This document shows positions 43,227-52,761 of a stretch of 64,000 nt of DNA, one piece after another. Position 1 is the first letter of the stretch, and the number at the start of each line of letters is the position of its first letter. The notes under the pieces were generated by a model. It did not search any database. It was not told where the DNA came from and saw only the letters and a program-made list of their open reading frames with translations. Position numbers and translations under genes: made by a program. Origin of the DNA: Umezawaea sp042738955 (GTDB taxonomy: Bacteria; Actinomycetota; Actinomycetes; Mycobacteriales; Pseudonocardiaceae); NCBI RefSeq assembly GCF_042738955.1, contig NZ_JBHYHC010000029.1:19819-83818 (forward strand). The letters are read 5' to 3'.

Positions 43227-44000
43227 TCAACCGGGGATGTGGAGCGGGGGGCTTCTGGCCGCGGGAGAGCCACGACCGACAGCGGTGGCGACGGCAGGCG
43301 GGTCCGGTTCGCCGGGCAGGGCAAGAGCGCGAAGGTCGTCGAGCAAGGCTGGTGTGCGGTGGTCCGCGGGGCGACCCGGAAGGCCGGGTAGGCCGCGGGC
43401 TTTGAACAGACAGGTGGTGCCTGAGCCGCCAGGGGCACCGAGATCGCCGGACCGGTCGGCTTGGCCGCTGTCGCTGGGTGCACTGAGGCTGCCGAGCAGG
43501 TCGGGGATGGCCGAGTTGGGGTCGCTGAAGGTGCCTGCCGAGTACTTGCCGTGGCTGCTGGGCCAGCCGACTTGGCTGCCGCTGGGTGGACAGAGGTAGT
43601 CGGGCAGGGATGAGACGGCCGGGTTGGGGCTGTTGACGGTGTCACCGGGGTGCTTGTCGGCGTTGGTGAGGCGGCTGAGACCGCCGGACCGGCCGACTTG
43701 GCCGCTGGACGGGTCAGGGATGGCTCGTGTGCGGGTGCCGAGGCTTGTGAGCCTGCTGATGCGACCGGGCGAGCCGGGGGTGAGGGGATCGGGGGCGGTG
43801 CGCGGGCGTGGTTCGTTGAGGCTGTGGGGCGTGTTGGGGTCGGCGGAGGTGCCTGGTGGGCCCAGGGAATCGGGTTCGTGAGGGCTGGCAGGGGTGGCCG
43901 AGGGAGTGGGTAGTGGGCGGGGTCGGTGAAGGGCCCTGAAGGGCAGTCGGGCCAGGAGTGAGTGGAGGCGTTGGGTCAGGAGGCGGAGCAGGGTTCGCAT
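43227..44000 (-). CDS. doubtful hypothetical Pro/Ser-rich protein
   Basis: 257-residue frame starting MRTLLRLLTQRLHSLLARL, an amphipathic basic helix, followed by low-complexity Pro/Ser/Gly sequence without recognisable domains. Third codon positions are GC-rich but less so than in neighbouring genes, no ribosome-binding site is seen before the ATG, and overlapping frames are also open. It could be a spurious frame. I do not recognise a family. Confidence 0.3.
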   Translation of the reverse strand: MRTLLRLLTQRLHSLLARLPFRALHRPRPLPTPSATPASPHEPDSLGPPGTSADPNTPHSLNEPRPRTAPDPLTPGSPGRISRLTSLGTRTRAIPDPSSGQVGRSGGLSRLTNADKHPGDTVNSPNPAVSSLPDYLCPPSGSQVGWPSSHGKYSAGTFSDPNSAIPDLLGSLSAPSDSGQADRSGDLGAPGGSGTTCLFKARGLPGLPGRPADHRTPALLDDLRALALPGEPDPPAVATAVGRGSPAARSPPLHIPG

Positions 44001-44131
44001 GGGTCAAGTGAAGCGAGGGGGTCCGACAAAAACCGGGGTTCTGGTCGTCACTCGATCCGGTGGAGCTGGAACTGACTCAGCGTGAGCGTGCACTGGCCGA
44101 CGCCGCCGTAGCCCGTGCAGCCGAACGGAAA

Positions 44132-44157
44132 GGGCCCGCGACGGTCGTCGCGGGCCC
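44132..44157 (-). terminator. terminator after chitinase gene
   Basis: Perfect inverted repeat GGGCCCGCGACG/CGTCGCGGGCCC starting about 20 nt beyond the chitinase stop on the minus strand. Confidence 0.75.
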
Positions 44158-44177
44158 CTCCGGTTCCTAGCGCGTGA

Positions 44178-45812
<1,635 letters not shown>

Positions 45813-45855
45813 CGGGCTCCTTGTCACGGCAGGGAAAGCAAGGTTGCGTGCAACA

Positions 45856-45895
45856 TGTGGTCCAGACCACTGAACGGTCAAGGTCTAGACCAGTT
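45856..45895 (-). promoter_or_regulatory. two DasR-like operator boxes before the chitinase
   Basis: TGTGGTCCAGACCACT (45856-45871) and AAGGTCTAGACCAGTT (45880-45895) match the DasR-responsive element with core TGGTCTAGACCA, with centre-to-centre distance 24 bp. In streptomycetes this GntR regulator represses chitinase genes until GlcN-6-P rises. Confidence 0.75.
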
Positions 45896-46102
45896 GTGTC
45901 ACTCGAATGGCCTAGCGAGTGAATCGATTTTGTTGGCTGCAACCGTTTTCACCAATCGAGACCACTAAGGGTGGTTCGTGGGGGTTTCGAGGGATTTCCG
46001 AGCGCCGAAAGTCGCACGCCGGATCCCACCGGAGGAGGTCGTGGCGGACTCGCGGACCCCGGAAGACTTCGTCTCGCCAACGAATCCGGGGGAGGAACTC
46101 GA

Positions 46103-47206
46103 ATGGGTGGGACAGGCAGGCGCGTCGGGGTGCTGGGCGTGGTCGTGGGGCTCACGGCGCTCACGGTCGGCGGCACCGCGACGGCCGGGACCGAGCGGAT
46201 CGACCGCGAGGTCGTGCAACGGGCGATCGACACGGTCGCGCGCAACGGCGTGGTGGGCGCGCAGGTGCGCGTGACCGACGGCAGGCGGAGCTTCACGGCG
46301 CGCGCGGGCGTGGCCGAGTGGGGAGGGGACCGGCCGGTGCCGACCAACGGCCGGTTCCGCGTCGGCAGCGTGACGAAGGTGTTCGTGTCCACCGTCGTGC
46401 TGCAACTGGTGGGCGAGGGGAAGGTCGACCTGGACGCGCCGGTGTCGCGGTACCTGCCGGGGCTGCTGCCGGACGGGGACCGGATCACCGTGCGGATGCT
46501 GCTCCAGCACACCAGCGGCCTCTACAACTACACGAGCGGGCTGCCGCTCGACCCGGCCGGTTTCGAGACCATCCGCTACCTGCACCGCGAACCGCGTGAG
46601 CTGGTGGCGATCGCGACGGCGAAGCCGCTGGACTTCGAGCCGGGCACGAAGTGGAGCTACTCCAACACCAACTACGTGGTCGCGGGGATGCTGGTGGAGA
46701 AGATCACCGGCAGGCCGTACGCGGACGCCGTGCGGCAGCGCGTGATCCAGCCGCTGCGGTTGCGCGACACCTCCGTGCCCGGCGACCGGGTCGACGTGCC
46801 GGGTCCGCACGCGCACGGCTACTACCGGGTGGGTGACCGGGTCGTCGACGTCACCAGGATCAACCCGTCGGTCGCCTGGGCCGCGGGCGAGATCATCTCG
46901 ACGACGGCCGACCTCGACCGGTTCGTCACCGCGGTGGCGAGGGGTGAGCTGCTCAAGCCCGCCCAGTTCGCCGAGATGACCAAGCTGACCGACGTCTCGC
47001 CCGGCTACGGGCTGGGCCTGGAGCAGCAGGAACTGCCGTGCGGGGCCACCGTGATCGGCCACGGCGGCGGCATCCCCGCCTACAGCACCGTGATGCTGAG
47101 CAGCAAGGACGGCCGCGTCCGGCTGGAGGGCTCGTTCACGTCCGCGCCCGACGGCGGCTCCGGGGAAGGCCTCGACGAGCTGATCGCCGAGGTGTTCTGC
47201 GACTGA
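46103..47206 (+). CDS. secreted serine hydrolase (beta-lactamase/D-Ala-D-Ala carboxypeptidase family)
   Basis: 367-residue class C beta-lactamase-like protein. Signal peptide GVLGVVVGLTALTVGGTATAG. Active-site motifs: SxxK as GSVTKVF, YxN as YSNTNY, and HxG as GHGGGIPAY. Sequence such as LLQHTSGLYNYTSG and WSYSNTNYVVAGMLVEKITGRPY is typical of actinobacterial members that act as DD-peptidases or esterases. GGGGGAGG precedes ATG 46103; the in-frame extension upstream to 45971 lacks a signal peptide and was not used. A hairpin after the stop may end transcription. Confidence 0.92.
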   Translation: MGGTGRRVGVLGVVVGLTALTVGGTATAGTERIDREVVQRAIDTVARNGVVGAQVRVTDGRRSFTARAGVAEWGGDRPVPTNGRFRVGSVTKVFVSTVVLQLVGEGKVDLDAPVSRYLPGLLPDGDRITVRMLLQHTSGLYNYTSGLPLDPAGFETIRYLHREPRELVAIATAKPLDFEPGTKWSYSNTNYVVAGMLVEKITGRPYADAVRQRVIQPLRLRDTSVPGDRVDVPGPHAHGYYRVGDRVVDVTRINPSVAWAAGEIISTTADLDRFVTAVARGELLKPAQFAEMTKLTDVSPGYGLGLEQQELPCGATVIGHGGGIPAYSTVMLSSKDGRVRLEGSFTSAPDGGSGEGLDELIAEVFCD

Positions 47207-47222
47207 CCCACCGTTCCGCCAC

Positions 47223-47249
47223 GAGGGGGCCCTGGTCGGGGGTCCCCTC
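47223..47249 (+). terminator. hairpin after the serine hydrolase gene
   Basis: GAGGGG and CCCCTC flank an inner CCC/GGG pairing, 17 nt after the stop. No U-tract. Confidence 0.55.
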
Positions 47250-47560
47250 ATGGGCGTGTCGGGGCCGTTGCGCCGAATGGTGGATGACCGACCGTGGTCG
47301 TGGGCCCGTCGATTGGGCCGATCCGGTCGGATTCCGGTGGTGTTCCGCTCCCCGATAGTGGGAGATCAAGTGCGCGGCGCGGCGTGGCGTGGGCAAATGT
47401 CACCCGACTGATCAATCCTATTGGAGCACTTGGCTGAACGAGCGCCTTATCGGCGTGTGGAGTGACGAACGCCTGCTACTTTGTTGAACGTCGAGCGGGC
47501 GTTCCGGAAATTTTAGCCGTACTTTCGGAGCCCTTTTGCTGTGAGGGTGATCGGAATAGC
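47250..47560. other. intergenic region before the DUF4239-like gene
   Basis: About 310 bp. Sequence from 47390 on is less GC-rich, as expected for a promoter of the gene at 47561. No repeat or gene seen. Confidence 0.45.
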
Positions 47561-48319
47561 ATGAACATATACGTCGGTGGCATTCTGTGGGTTGGCGTTG
47601 CTGCCCTGATCGCCGCGCTCGCCGCCTATCTGATGCGCCGATTCGGCGGTGAGGAAGGGCGTGAGGAGAACAACGCCGCCGCCGGGGGCGTCTTCTCCAT
47701 CGTGGCCGGGCTGAACGCCGTCCTTGTCGCATTCGTGCTGATCGCGCTGTTCGACGCCACCGGGTCCGCCGACCAGACGTCCTACCGCGAAGCGGACGGG
47801 CTCGTCGCCGCCGCGTGGGCGAGCGATTCGCTGCCCGACGCGACGAAGGAGAAGGTCCACGATCTTTCACGGGCCTACATGTCGACGGTCATCCGGGAAG
47901 AATGGCCGAAGATGCAGGACGGCAGCGACGTCTCGTCCATCGGCTGGACGCAATTGGACCAGCTCAGGGTGGCTGTCGCGCAATCGCCCGTGGACGACGA
48001 GTGGCAGACCGATCGCAAGACCGAGGCCGCGACCAAACTGTGGGAAGTTTACGAGGCGCGGCAGGATCGGATCAACGCTTCCGGTAACGGCGTGAGTTCT
48101 GTCGTCTGGTTCACCATGATCGTGGGCAGCGTCCTTTCCCTCGCGCTCGCGCTGCTGTTCGGCGGGGCGAAAGTGCGGTCGCACATCGTGATCATGGCGA
48201 CCCTCGCCGCGACCATGACGCTCCTGCTCTACGCCACCTACCAGTTGCAGAACCCGTTCAGCGGCGGCGCGAAGATCGGGCCGGACGCGTTCCAGGCGGC
48301 ACTGGACCGGTTGCGGTGA
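47561..48319 (+). CDS. DUF4239-like membrane protein
   Basis: 252 residues with two membrane helices near the start (YVGGILWVGVAALIAALAAYLM and GGVFSIVAGLNAVLVAFVLIALF), an extracytoplasmic or cytosolic helical middle of about 100 residues (YREADGLVAAAWASDSLPD), and two helices near the end (SSVVWFTMIVGSVLSLALALLF and IVIMATLAATMTLLLYATYQL). This is the bestrophin-like DUF4239 layout. Codon use is slightly less GC-biased at the beginning. Its stop overlaps the GTG of the following gene by 4 nt, so both are one unit. Function unknown. Confidence 0.8.
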   Translation: MNIYVGGILWVGVAALIAALAAYLMRRFGGEEGREENNAAAGGVFSIVAGLNAVLVAFVLIALFDATGSADQTSYREADGLVAAAWASDSLPDATKEKVHDLSRAYMSTVIREEWPKMQDGSDVSSIGWTQLDQLRVAVAQSPVDDEWQTDRKTEAATKLWEVYEARQDRINASGNGVSSVVWFTMIVGSVLSLALALLFGGAKVRSHIVIMATLAATMTLLLYATYQLQNPFSGGAKIGPDAFQAALDRLR

Positions 48320-49437
48320 TCCTCGTCGCGGCGTTGGCGTGCGTGGCGCTCCAGGTCGAGGCGGTGTCGGCGGACGGACCGTCGACCCTGTCCTCGGTGG
48401 AGCTGCCGTCCGGCGTCGCGACGACCATGACCGTCCTCGACCAGCGGCTCAACGCGTTCGGCTACTCCGCCGCGCAAGGCGTCTACTACGGCATCTCGCC
48501 TGCGGGCGAGGTGGTCGTGGTCGACCGGCAGGGCGGTTCCAGCGTCGTCGGCCACGTCCCGCACTCCGGGCTCGTGCAGGCCGTGGCGGGCGCGATCCAC
48601 GGCGACTACTTCTACGTGCGCGCGGCGGGCGCGGTGTACGTCATGAACATCAACCCGGCGAGCGCCGACTTCCTCGGATTGGTGCAAGCCAAGATGCTCT
48701 GGCCCCTCGACGTGTTCGTCTCTGTCGACGACTTCGACTACAACCCCGCCGACGGCCTCCTCTACGGCGTCGCGACCAAGCTGCTCGGCCACCCCGAGGT
48801 CGTCACGGTCGACCCGAACACCGGCTACGTCAACCCGCTGGCGACCCCGATCCCGATGCCCGACGGGCCGGGGTACGGGGCGGCGGTGCTCGGGCCGGAC
48901 GGGGCGCTGTACGCGACCAACAACGACGAGGGCGGCCAGAGCACCCTGTACCGGGTGGCGCTGGACGGCTCCGGCTCGGTGACCCGCCTGTCCGCGCGAC
49001 CAGCGGCCCGCACGATCGACATGGCGGGCTGCTACGCCGCCCTGCCACCGACCTACGTGCCACCCACGACGACGACCACGACCCTGCCACCGGTGGTGAC
49101 GACCACGCCCCCGACCACGCCCACGCCTCTGCCGCCCGCCGAGACGCCGGTGACGACTTCCGAGGCTGTCGTGCCGCCGCCTCCTTCGCCGACGACCACG
49201 CCGCCCTCGGTCGCGCCCGCGGCGGCACCGGTGCCGCCGCCGCTCGTCACGACGGCCACGACTCCGACCGCACCACGGGTGGCGCCGAAGCCGACGTACG
49301 AGGTGAACCGGCCGGTGGAGGAAGTGGTCGCCGTGGCTGATCGGCGGACGGAGACCAAGCGGCGGTGGAGCCTGGCGGTGCTGTTGCTGGTGATCGGCGC
49401 GGGAGCCGTGGCGGCTCAACGGGCACGACGGGCGTGA
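48316..49437 (+). CDS. secreted beta-propeller-like protein with Pro/Thr stalk and C-terminal anchor
   Basis: 373 residues. Signal peptide (ILVAALACVALQVEAVSA), a domain of about 210 residues with repeats like FGYSAAQGVYYGISPAGEVVVVD and DYNPADGLLYGVA that suggest a beta-propeller (DUF6923-like), a Pro/Thr stalk of about 90 residues, and a C-terminal hydrophobic helix WSLAVLLLVIGAGAVAAQ followed by RARRA. The end resembles surface proteins held in the membrane with a spacer across the wall; an LPxTG signal is not visible. Coupled to the DUF4239-like gene. Function unknown. Confidence 0.75.
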   Translation: MILVAALACVALQVEAVSADGPSTLSSVELPSGVATTMTVLDQRLNAFGYSAAQGVYYGISPAGEVVVVDRQGGSSVVGHVPHSGLVQAVAGAIHGDYFYVRAAGAVYVMNINPASADFLGLVQAKMLWPLDVFVSVDDFDYNPADGLLYGVATKLLGHPEVVTVDPNTGYVNPLATPIPMPDGPGYGAAVLGPDGALYATNNDEGGQSTLYRVALDGSGSVTRLSARPAARTIDMAGCYAALPPTYVPPTTTTTTLPPVVTTTPPTTPTPLPPAETPVTTSEAVVPPPPSPTTTPPSVAPAAAPVPPPLVTTATTPTAPRVAPKPTYEVNRPVEEVVAVADRRTETKRRWSLAVLLLVIGAGAVAAQRARRA

Positions 49438-49438
49438 G

Positions 49439-49544
49439 CTGGGGAAACCTGGATCGCGGCGAGCGCTCGCCCGGAATTGTCGGACCCTCGCGGTAACGTG
49501 GAAATCAGGGGTCCCCCTGGCCGGGGGACGTCCGCGAAGCAGTG
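49439..49544 (+). repeat. 106-bp direct repeat, copy 1
   Basis: Begins CTGGGGAAACCTGGATCG one base after the stop of the preceding gene and ends GCGAAGCAGTG. Over 95% identical to copy 2 at 49697; differences are few single bases. Contains TTGTCGGAC-8 nt-TAACGT (49477-49499) and the hairpin GTCCCCC-TGGCC-GGGGGAC (49511-49529). Confidence 0.9.
49477..49499 (+). promoter_or_regulatory. RecA-independent DNA-damage promoter motif, copy 1
   Basis: TTGTCGGAC, 8 nt, TAACGT fits the consensus tTGTCRgtg-N8-TAnnnT of the RecA-NDp (PafBC-dependent) promoters of actinobacteria except in two of the weaker positions. Confidence 0.55.
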
Positions 49545-49696
49545 CGATTGCGTGCTGCGGCAGGCTTGGTTTGGGCGGGCTTGTTCCGCGGCGGGGCTGT
49601 GGATTCTTAGGCTGTGGTGGTTGGTGCGGGCCGGGTCGCGAGTGGGTGCTCGGTGGGGCGCGGCCGGTGTCGAAAGCTGATGCGCTTGGCTCTGAA

Positions 49697-49802
49697 CTGG
49701 GGAAACCTGGATCGCGGCGAGCGCTCGGCCGGAATTGTCGGACCCTCGCGGTAACGTAAAAATCAGGGGTCCCCCTGGCCGGGGGACGTCAGCGAAGCAG
49801 TG
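49697..49802 (+). repeat. 106-bp direct repeat, copy 2
   Basis: Same orientation as copy 1, 258 bp further on. Again holds the TTGTCGGAC-N8-TAACGT motif and the GTCCCCC/GGGGGAC hairpin. The sequence following each copy is different. Confidence 0.9.
49735..49757 (+). promoter_or_regulatory. RecA-independent DNA-damage promoter motif, copy 2
   Basis: Identical to the motif in copy 1. A transcript from it would run into the hairpin about 15-30 nt later. Confidence 0.55.
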
Positions 49803-49998
49803 GGTTGCGCGCTTCGGCGCGGCAGGTGGGCGGCGCTGCGGATCACCGAACGTTGGATGTGCGGCCCGGTGCAGCTGTCCAAGGTTCGTGTGTGGCCGGT
49901 GTGGAGTTGAGTCCGAGCCGGTGTGGGTGGGCGCGGTTCTGAGGCTGAAAGCGTGAGGGGCGTGGACCTGGTGGTCCACGCCCCTCGACGTTGTGGTG

Positions 49999-50349
49999 CT
50001 AGGCGGTCGGGCGCTGCGGCTTGTCGTGCTTGCGGGGCTCGCGGCGGGACTTGGCGTCTTCGATCTGGCGGATCATTTCCTTGCGGACCTCGGTCAAGGC
50101 GATGTCGAGCTCCGCCTCGTGGGAGGTGGCGACGAAAGGCGGCCAGCCGGAGAGGAAGGCTTCGAAGGTGACCTTCTGGTCTTTTTGCCCGCGTTCCTTC
50201 ACCGACAGGGCCAGGTCGACCTGTGCCGGCTGCCAGGTGTTCAGGTGCGGGGCGAGGTTGGCCAGGGCGTGGACCACGCGGCCCTGGTCGCTCGGGCCGA
50301 ACCCGTTGCCCAGTCGGAGTCGCTGCTCAAGGACTTCGGTGTCACTCAT
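49999..50349 (-). CDS. HPF/RaiA-like ribosome-associated protein
   Basis: 116 residues with the helix-strand order of the S30AE/HPF fold: VVHALANLAPHLNTWQPAQVDLALSVKERG, then QKVTFEAFLSGWPPFVATSHEAELDIALTEVRKEMIRQIEDAK and a basic tail SRREPRKHDKPQRP. HPF/RaiA proteins bind the decoding centre of resting ribosomes. The match is by fold pattern, with no long conserved motif, and it lacks the C-terminal dimer domain of long HPF. Followed upstream, on the same strand, by the methyltransferase gene with a 20-nt gap. Confidence 0.65.
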   Translation of the reverse strand: MSDTEVLEQRLRLGNGFGPSDQGRVVHALANLAPHLNTWQPAQVDLALSVKERGQKDQKVTFEAFLSGWPPFVATSHEAELDIALTEVRKEMIRQIEDAKSRREPRKHDKPQRPTA

Positions 50350-50369
50350 GGAACCACGCTACTTGCTCC

Positions 50370-51176
50370 CTAGTTCCTCCGCGCGACTGCGGCGTAGAAC
50401 CCCACGTGTTCCGTCCTCTGGGTGAGTTCGGGGGTGTGGTCGTGGTGCCACTGGGTCGCGTCGACCAAGCCCGGCGGGACCAGCTCCAGGCCATCGAGCA
50501 TCTTGGTGATCTCCGCGTGGCTGCGGGTGTACACCGGGTTCGCGGAGCGCTTGTAGACGGCCAGCGCGCCCGCCGCCTGCTCGGGGTTGTGGTCGGACGT
50601 CACGTGCGACATCACGACGTAGCTGCCCGGCACGACGACGTCGCGGTAGGCGCCGAGCACCGCTTCGGGGTGGCGCTCGTCGGGCAGGAAGTGCAGGACG
50701 GCGACGGCGAGGACGGCCACCGGCTGGGAGAAGTCGATCATCTCCAGCACGGTCGGGGCGGTCAGCACGTCCTGGGAGACGGTGAGGTCCGCCCTGGTCA
50801 CGGTGGCGTTCGGGTTGTCGCGCAGCAGGTGCTTGCTGTGCGCGTACGCGACCGGCTCGATGTCCACGTACGCGACGCGGCTCTCCGGGGCCAGGCCCTG
50901 GGCGACCTCGTGGACGTTGCCCACGGTCGGGATGCCCGAGCCGAGGTCGAGGAACTGCCGGATGCCCTGCGACACGCAGAACCGCACGGCGCGCGCCAGG
51001 AACGCCCGGTTGGCCCGGACGGCCTCGCGCATCCACGGCATGACCTGGATCGCCTGCTCGGCGAGGGTGCGGTCGGCCTGGAAGTTGTGCGCACCGCCCA
51101 GGTAGTAGTCGTACATCCTGGCCGGGTTCGGCTGCTCGAGGTCGATGTCGTCGACCCCGTACCGCTCCTGCGTCAC
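50370..51176 (-). CDS. SAM-dependent methyltransferase, SAV2177/DUF574 family
   Basis: 268 residues. Opens with the family mark PNPARMYDYYLGGAHNFQADR, then the SAM-binding motif QFLDLGSGIPTVGNVHEVAQ, acidic VAYVDIEPVAYAHS and the segment AVLAVAVLHFLPDE. This family is abundant in actinomycetes and its methyl acceptors are unknown. GTG 51176 overlaps the stop of the GlcG-like gene by 4 nt, making it the third gene of an operon that starts with the Gfo/Idh/MocA oxidoreductase. Confidence 0.95.
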   Translation of the reverse strand: MTQERYGVDDIDLEQPNPARMYDYYLGGAHNFQADRTLAEQAIQVMPWMREAVRANRAFLARAVRFCVSQGIRQFLDLGSGIPTVGNVHEVAQGLAPESRVAYVDIEPVAYAHSKHLLRDNPNATVTRADLTVSQDVLTAPTVLEMIDFSQPVAVLAVAVLHFLPDERHPEAVLGAYRDVVVPGSYVVMSHVTSDHNPEQAAGALAVYKRSANPVYTRSHAEITKMLDGLELVPPGLVDATQWHHDHTPELTQRTEHVGFYAAVARRN

Positions 51177-51649
51177 TGCGCCTCCTGCGTACCGAGGAAC
51201 TTCTCCAGCTGTGCCACGACGAACGCGTGGTCGTCCGCCTGCGGGAGTCCCGAGACGCCGACGGTGCCGACCGGGCCGACACCGGTGACGATCACCGGGA
51301 ACACCCCGCCGTGCGCCGCGTAGAGGCTCGGGTCCAGCCTCGACGACTCCTCGAAGGTACTGCCTTGCACCCGGAACTGGGTGCCCACGTAGTACGAGCT
51401 CCGCCCGTAGCGGTCGACGACCCGCGTTTTGCGGTCGAGCCAGTCGTCGTTGTCCGCCGACGTCCCCGGCAGGGCCGCGTGGAAGATCCGCTGCGCGCCG
51501 CGCCGCACGGAGATCGCGACGGCCAGTCCTCCGGCACGCGCGGCTTCGAGGAGCTGCGCGCCGAGGGCGAGCGCGGTGTCGTTGTCGAAGCGGGTGAAGC
51601 GCAGCCGTTCTTCCTGGGCCGCGAGTTCGGCGAGCAGCTCGGCGCTCAT
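51173..51649 (-). CDS. heme-degrading-domain / GlcG-HbpS family protein (UPF0303-like)
   Basis: 158 residues: LGAQLLEAARAGGLAVAISVRRGAQRIFHAALPG near the start, DRKTRVVDRYGRSSYYVG in the middle and FPVIVTGVGPVGTVGVSGLPQADDHAFVV at the end, the latter typical of GlcG/HbpS and UPF0303 proteins. ATG 51649 overlaps the TGA of the oxidoreductase gene, its end overlaps the methyltransferase start. Members are often annotated as heme-degrading, but in this context a role with sugar metabolism is also possible. Confidence 0.85.
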   Translation of the reverse strand: MSAELLAELAAQEERLRFTRFDNDTALALGAQLLEAARAGGLAVAISVRRGAQRIFHAALPGTSADNDDWLDRKTRVVDRYGRSSYYVGTQFRVQGSTFEESSRLDPSLYAAHGGVFPVIVTGVGPVGTVGVSGLPQADDHAFVVAQLEKFLGTQEAQ

Positions 51650-52692
51650 ACGGCCACGACCTGTCCGGTGTTGGCGGACTCGAACGCGTCCTCGATGATC
51701 TCCAGCGCGGCGATGGCCGACTCGGGGTCCACGGGCAGCGGGCCGCCGTCGCGCAGCGCCGCCACGAGCTGGACGTAGAACTGCTCGTACGCGCCGTTCT
51801 CGCTCGGCACGGGCTTGGTGTCGTCGAGCAGGCCCAACGACCCCCACGCCGACTCCGGCTCGACGCCCCACCCCGGCTGACCGGGGCGCAGGCCCGCGAC
51901 GAGCGCGTCCTCCTGGCCGTCCATGCCGTGGCTGGTGAACGCCGCCGACGAGCCGAGGAGCCGGAAGCGCGGGCCGTTGTTCGTGGCGGCGGCGCTGGCC
52001 CACAGGTGCGAGCGGACGCCGTTGGTGTGGGTGAGGGCGACGAACACGTCGTCGTCCACGAGCGCGCCGGGGCGGCGGCGGTTCAGCTCGGCGTAGACGC
52101 TGCGGACCGGCCCGTTGAGCTGCAACGCCTGGTCGACGAGGTGGGAGCCGAGGTCGTAGAGGAGCCCGCCCGCCTCCGCGGGGTCGCCGAACTCGCGCCA
52201 GTTGTCCCAGATCTCCGGGACCCACCGCTCGTAGCGGGACTCGAACCGGGCGAGCGTGCCGAGCCTGCCGCTCGCCACGACCTCCTGGACGGTCCGGAAG
52301 TCGCTGTCCCAGCGGCGGCTCTGGAAGACCGTCAGTGGCACGCCCTTCGCCTTCGCCGCGTCGACCACGCGGCGCGCCTCGGCGGCGGTCGGGGCGAACG
52401 GCTTGTCCACGACGACCGCGATGCCCCGGTCGATCGCGGCGAGCGCGAGGTCGACGTGGGTCTTGTTCGGGCTGCCGATGACGACGAGGTCGACGTCGGA
52501 GGCGAGCAGGTCGTCGGCGGTGTCGAGGAGTTCGGCCTCCGGGTACGCGGCGGTCGCCTGCGCTCGGCGGTCGGGGTCGGTGGTCACGATCGCGGTGAGC
52601 GCGAGGCCGGGCGTGGAGGCGATCAGGGGCGCGTGGAAGACGCGTCCCGCGATGCCGTACCCGATCACGCCGGTGCGGAGGTCAGCTGCCAT
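51646..52692 (-). CDS. Gfo/Idh/MocA family oxidoreductase
   Basis: 348-residue NAD(P)-dependent oxidoreductase acting on sugars or inositols. Cofactor motif TGVIGYGIAGRVFHAPLI at residues 7-24, VVVDKPFAPTAAEA containing the catalytic DKP/EKP motif, and GGLLYDLGSHLVDQAL with the GxxxDxxxH pair. ATG 52692 has no ribosome-binding site, so the transcript may be leaderless. The gene heads the minus-strand operon and is divergent from a ROK-type regulator 69 bp away, which is the likely sugar-sensing controller. Confidence 0.93.
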   Translation of the reverse strand: MAADLRTGVIGYGIAGRVFHAPLIASTPGLALTAIVTTDPDRRAQATAAYPEAELLDTADDLLASDVDLVVIGSPNKTHVDLALAAIDRGIAVVVDKPFAPTAAEARRVVDAAKAKGVPLTVFQSRRWDSDFRTVQEVVASGRLGTLARFESRYERWVPEIWDNWREFGDPAEAGGLLYDLGSHLVDQALQLNGPVRSVYAELNRRRPGALVDDDVFVALTHTNGVRSHLWASAAATNNGPRFRLLGSSAAFTSHGMDGQEDALVAGLRPGQPGWGVEPESAWGSLGLLDDTKPVPSENGAYEQFYVQLVAALRDGGPLPVDPESAIAALEIIEDAFESANTGQVVAV

Positions 52693-52761
52693 GGGGAGAA
52701 TTAAAGCAACGCTGTGGTGTAATCGCCAGCCGCAACGGACAACTCGTGCGATCATGACGCC

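Larger units (their letters stand above)
43035..44177. other. 1.1-kb region with degenerate repeats and one doubtful gene
   Basis: Between the carboxypeptidase and chitinase genes. 43084-43180 holds two imperfect copies of a unit of about 44 bp starting GTGATCGGAAC and ending in a GACCGCCC...TGCG stretch, with a partial third GTGATCGG. One long Pro-rich reading frame (43227-44000, minus) is listed separately, and a short minus-strand stretch at 44048-44128 looks like a gene remnant. Confidence 0.5.
49438..49998. other. 560-bp region built around a duplicated element
   Basis: Holds the two 106-bp copies listed next, with different sequence between them (49545-49696) and after the second (49803-49998). 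No convincing protein gene; long antisense frames arise from the repeat itself. Confidence 0.6.

Noticed and set aside
43031..43645. 204-residue Pro/Ser/Arg-rich minus-strand frame
   Set aside because: Overlaps another open frame, includes the direct repeats and has no protein-like pattern.
49416..49979. 187-residue minus-strand frame with a duplicated peptide (CFADVPRPGGPLI...)
   Set aside because: The duplication comes from the 106-bp DNA repeat; the frame has no ribosome-binding site and overlaps the end of a real gene. Such frames are often annotated wrongly as hypothetical proteins.
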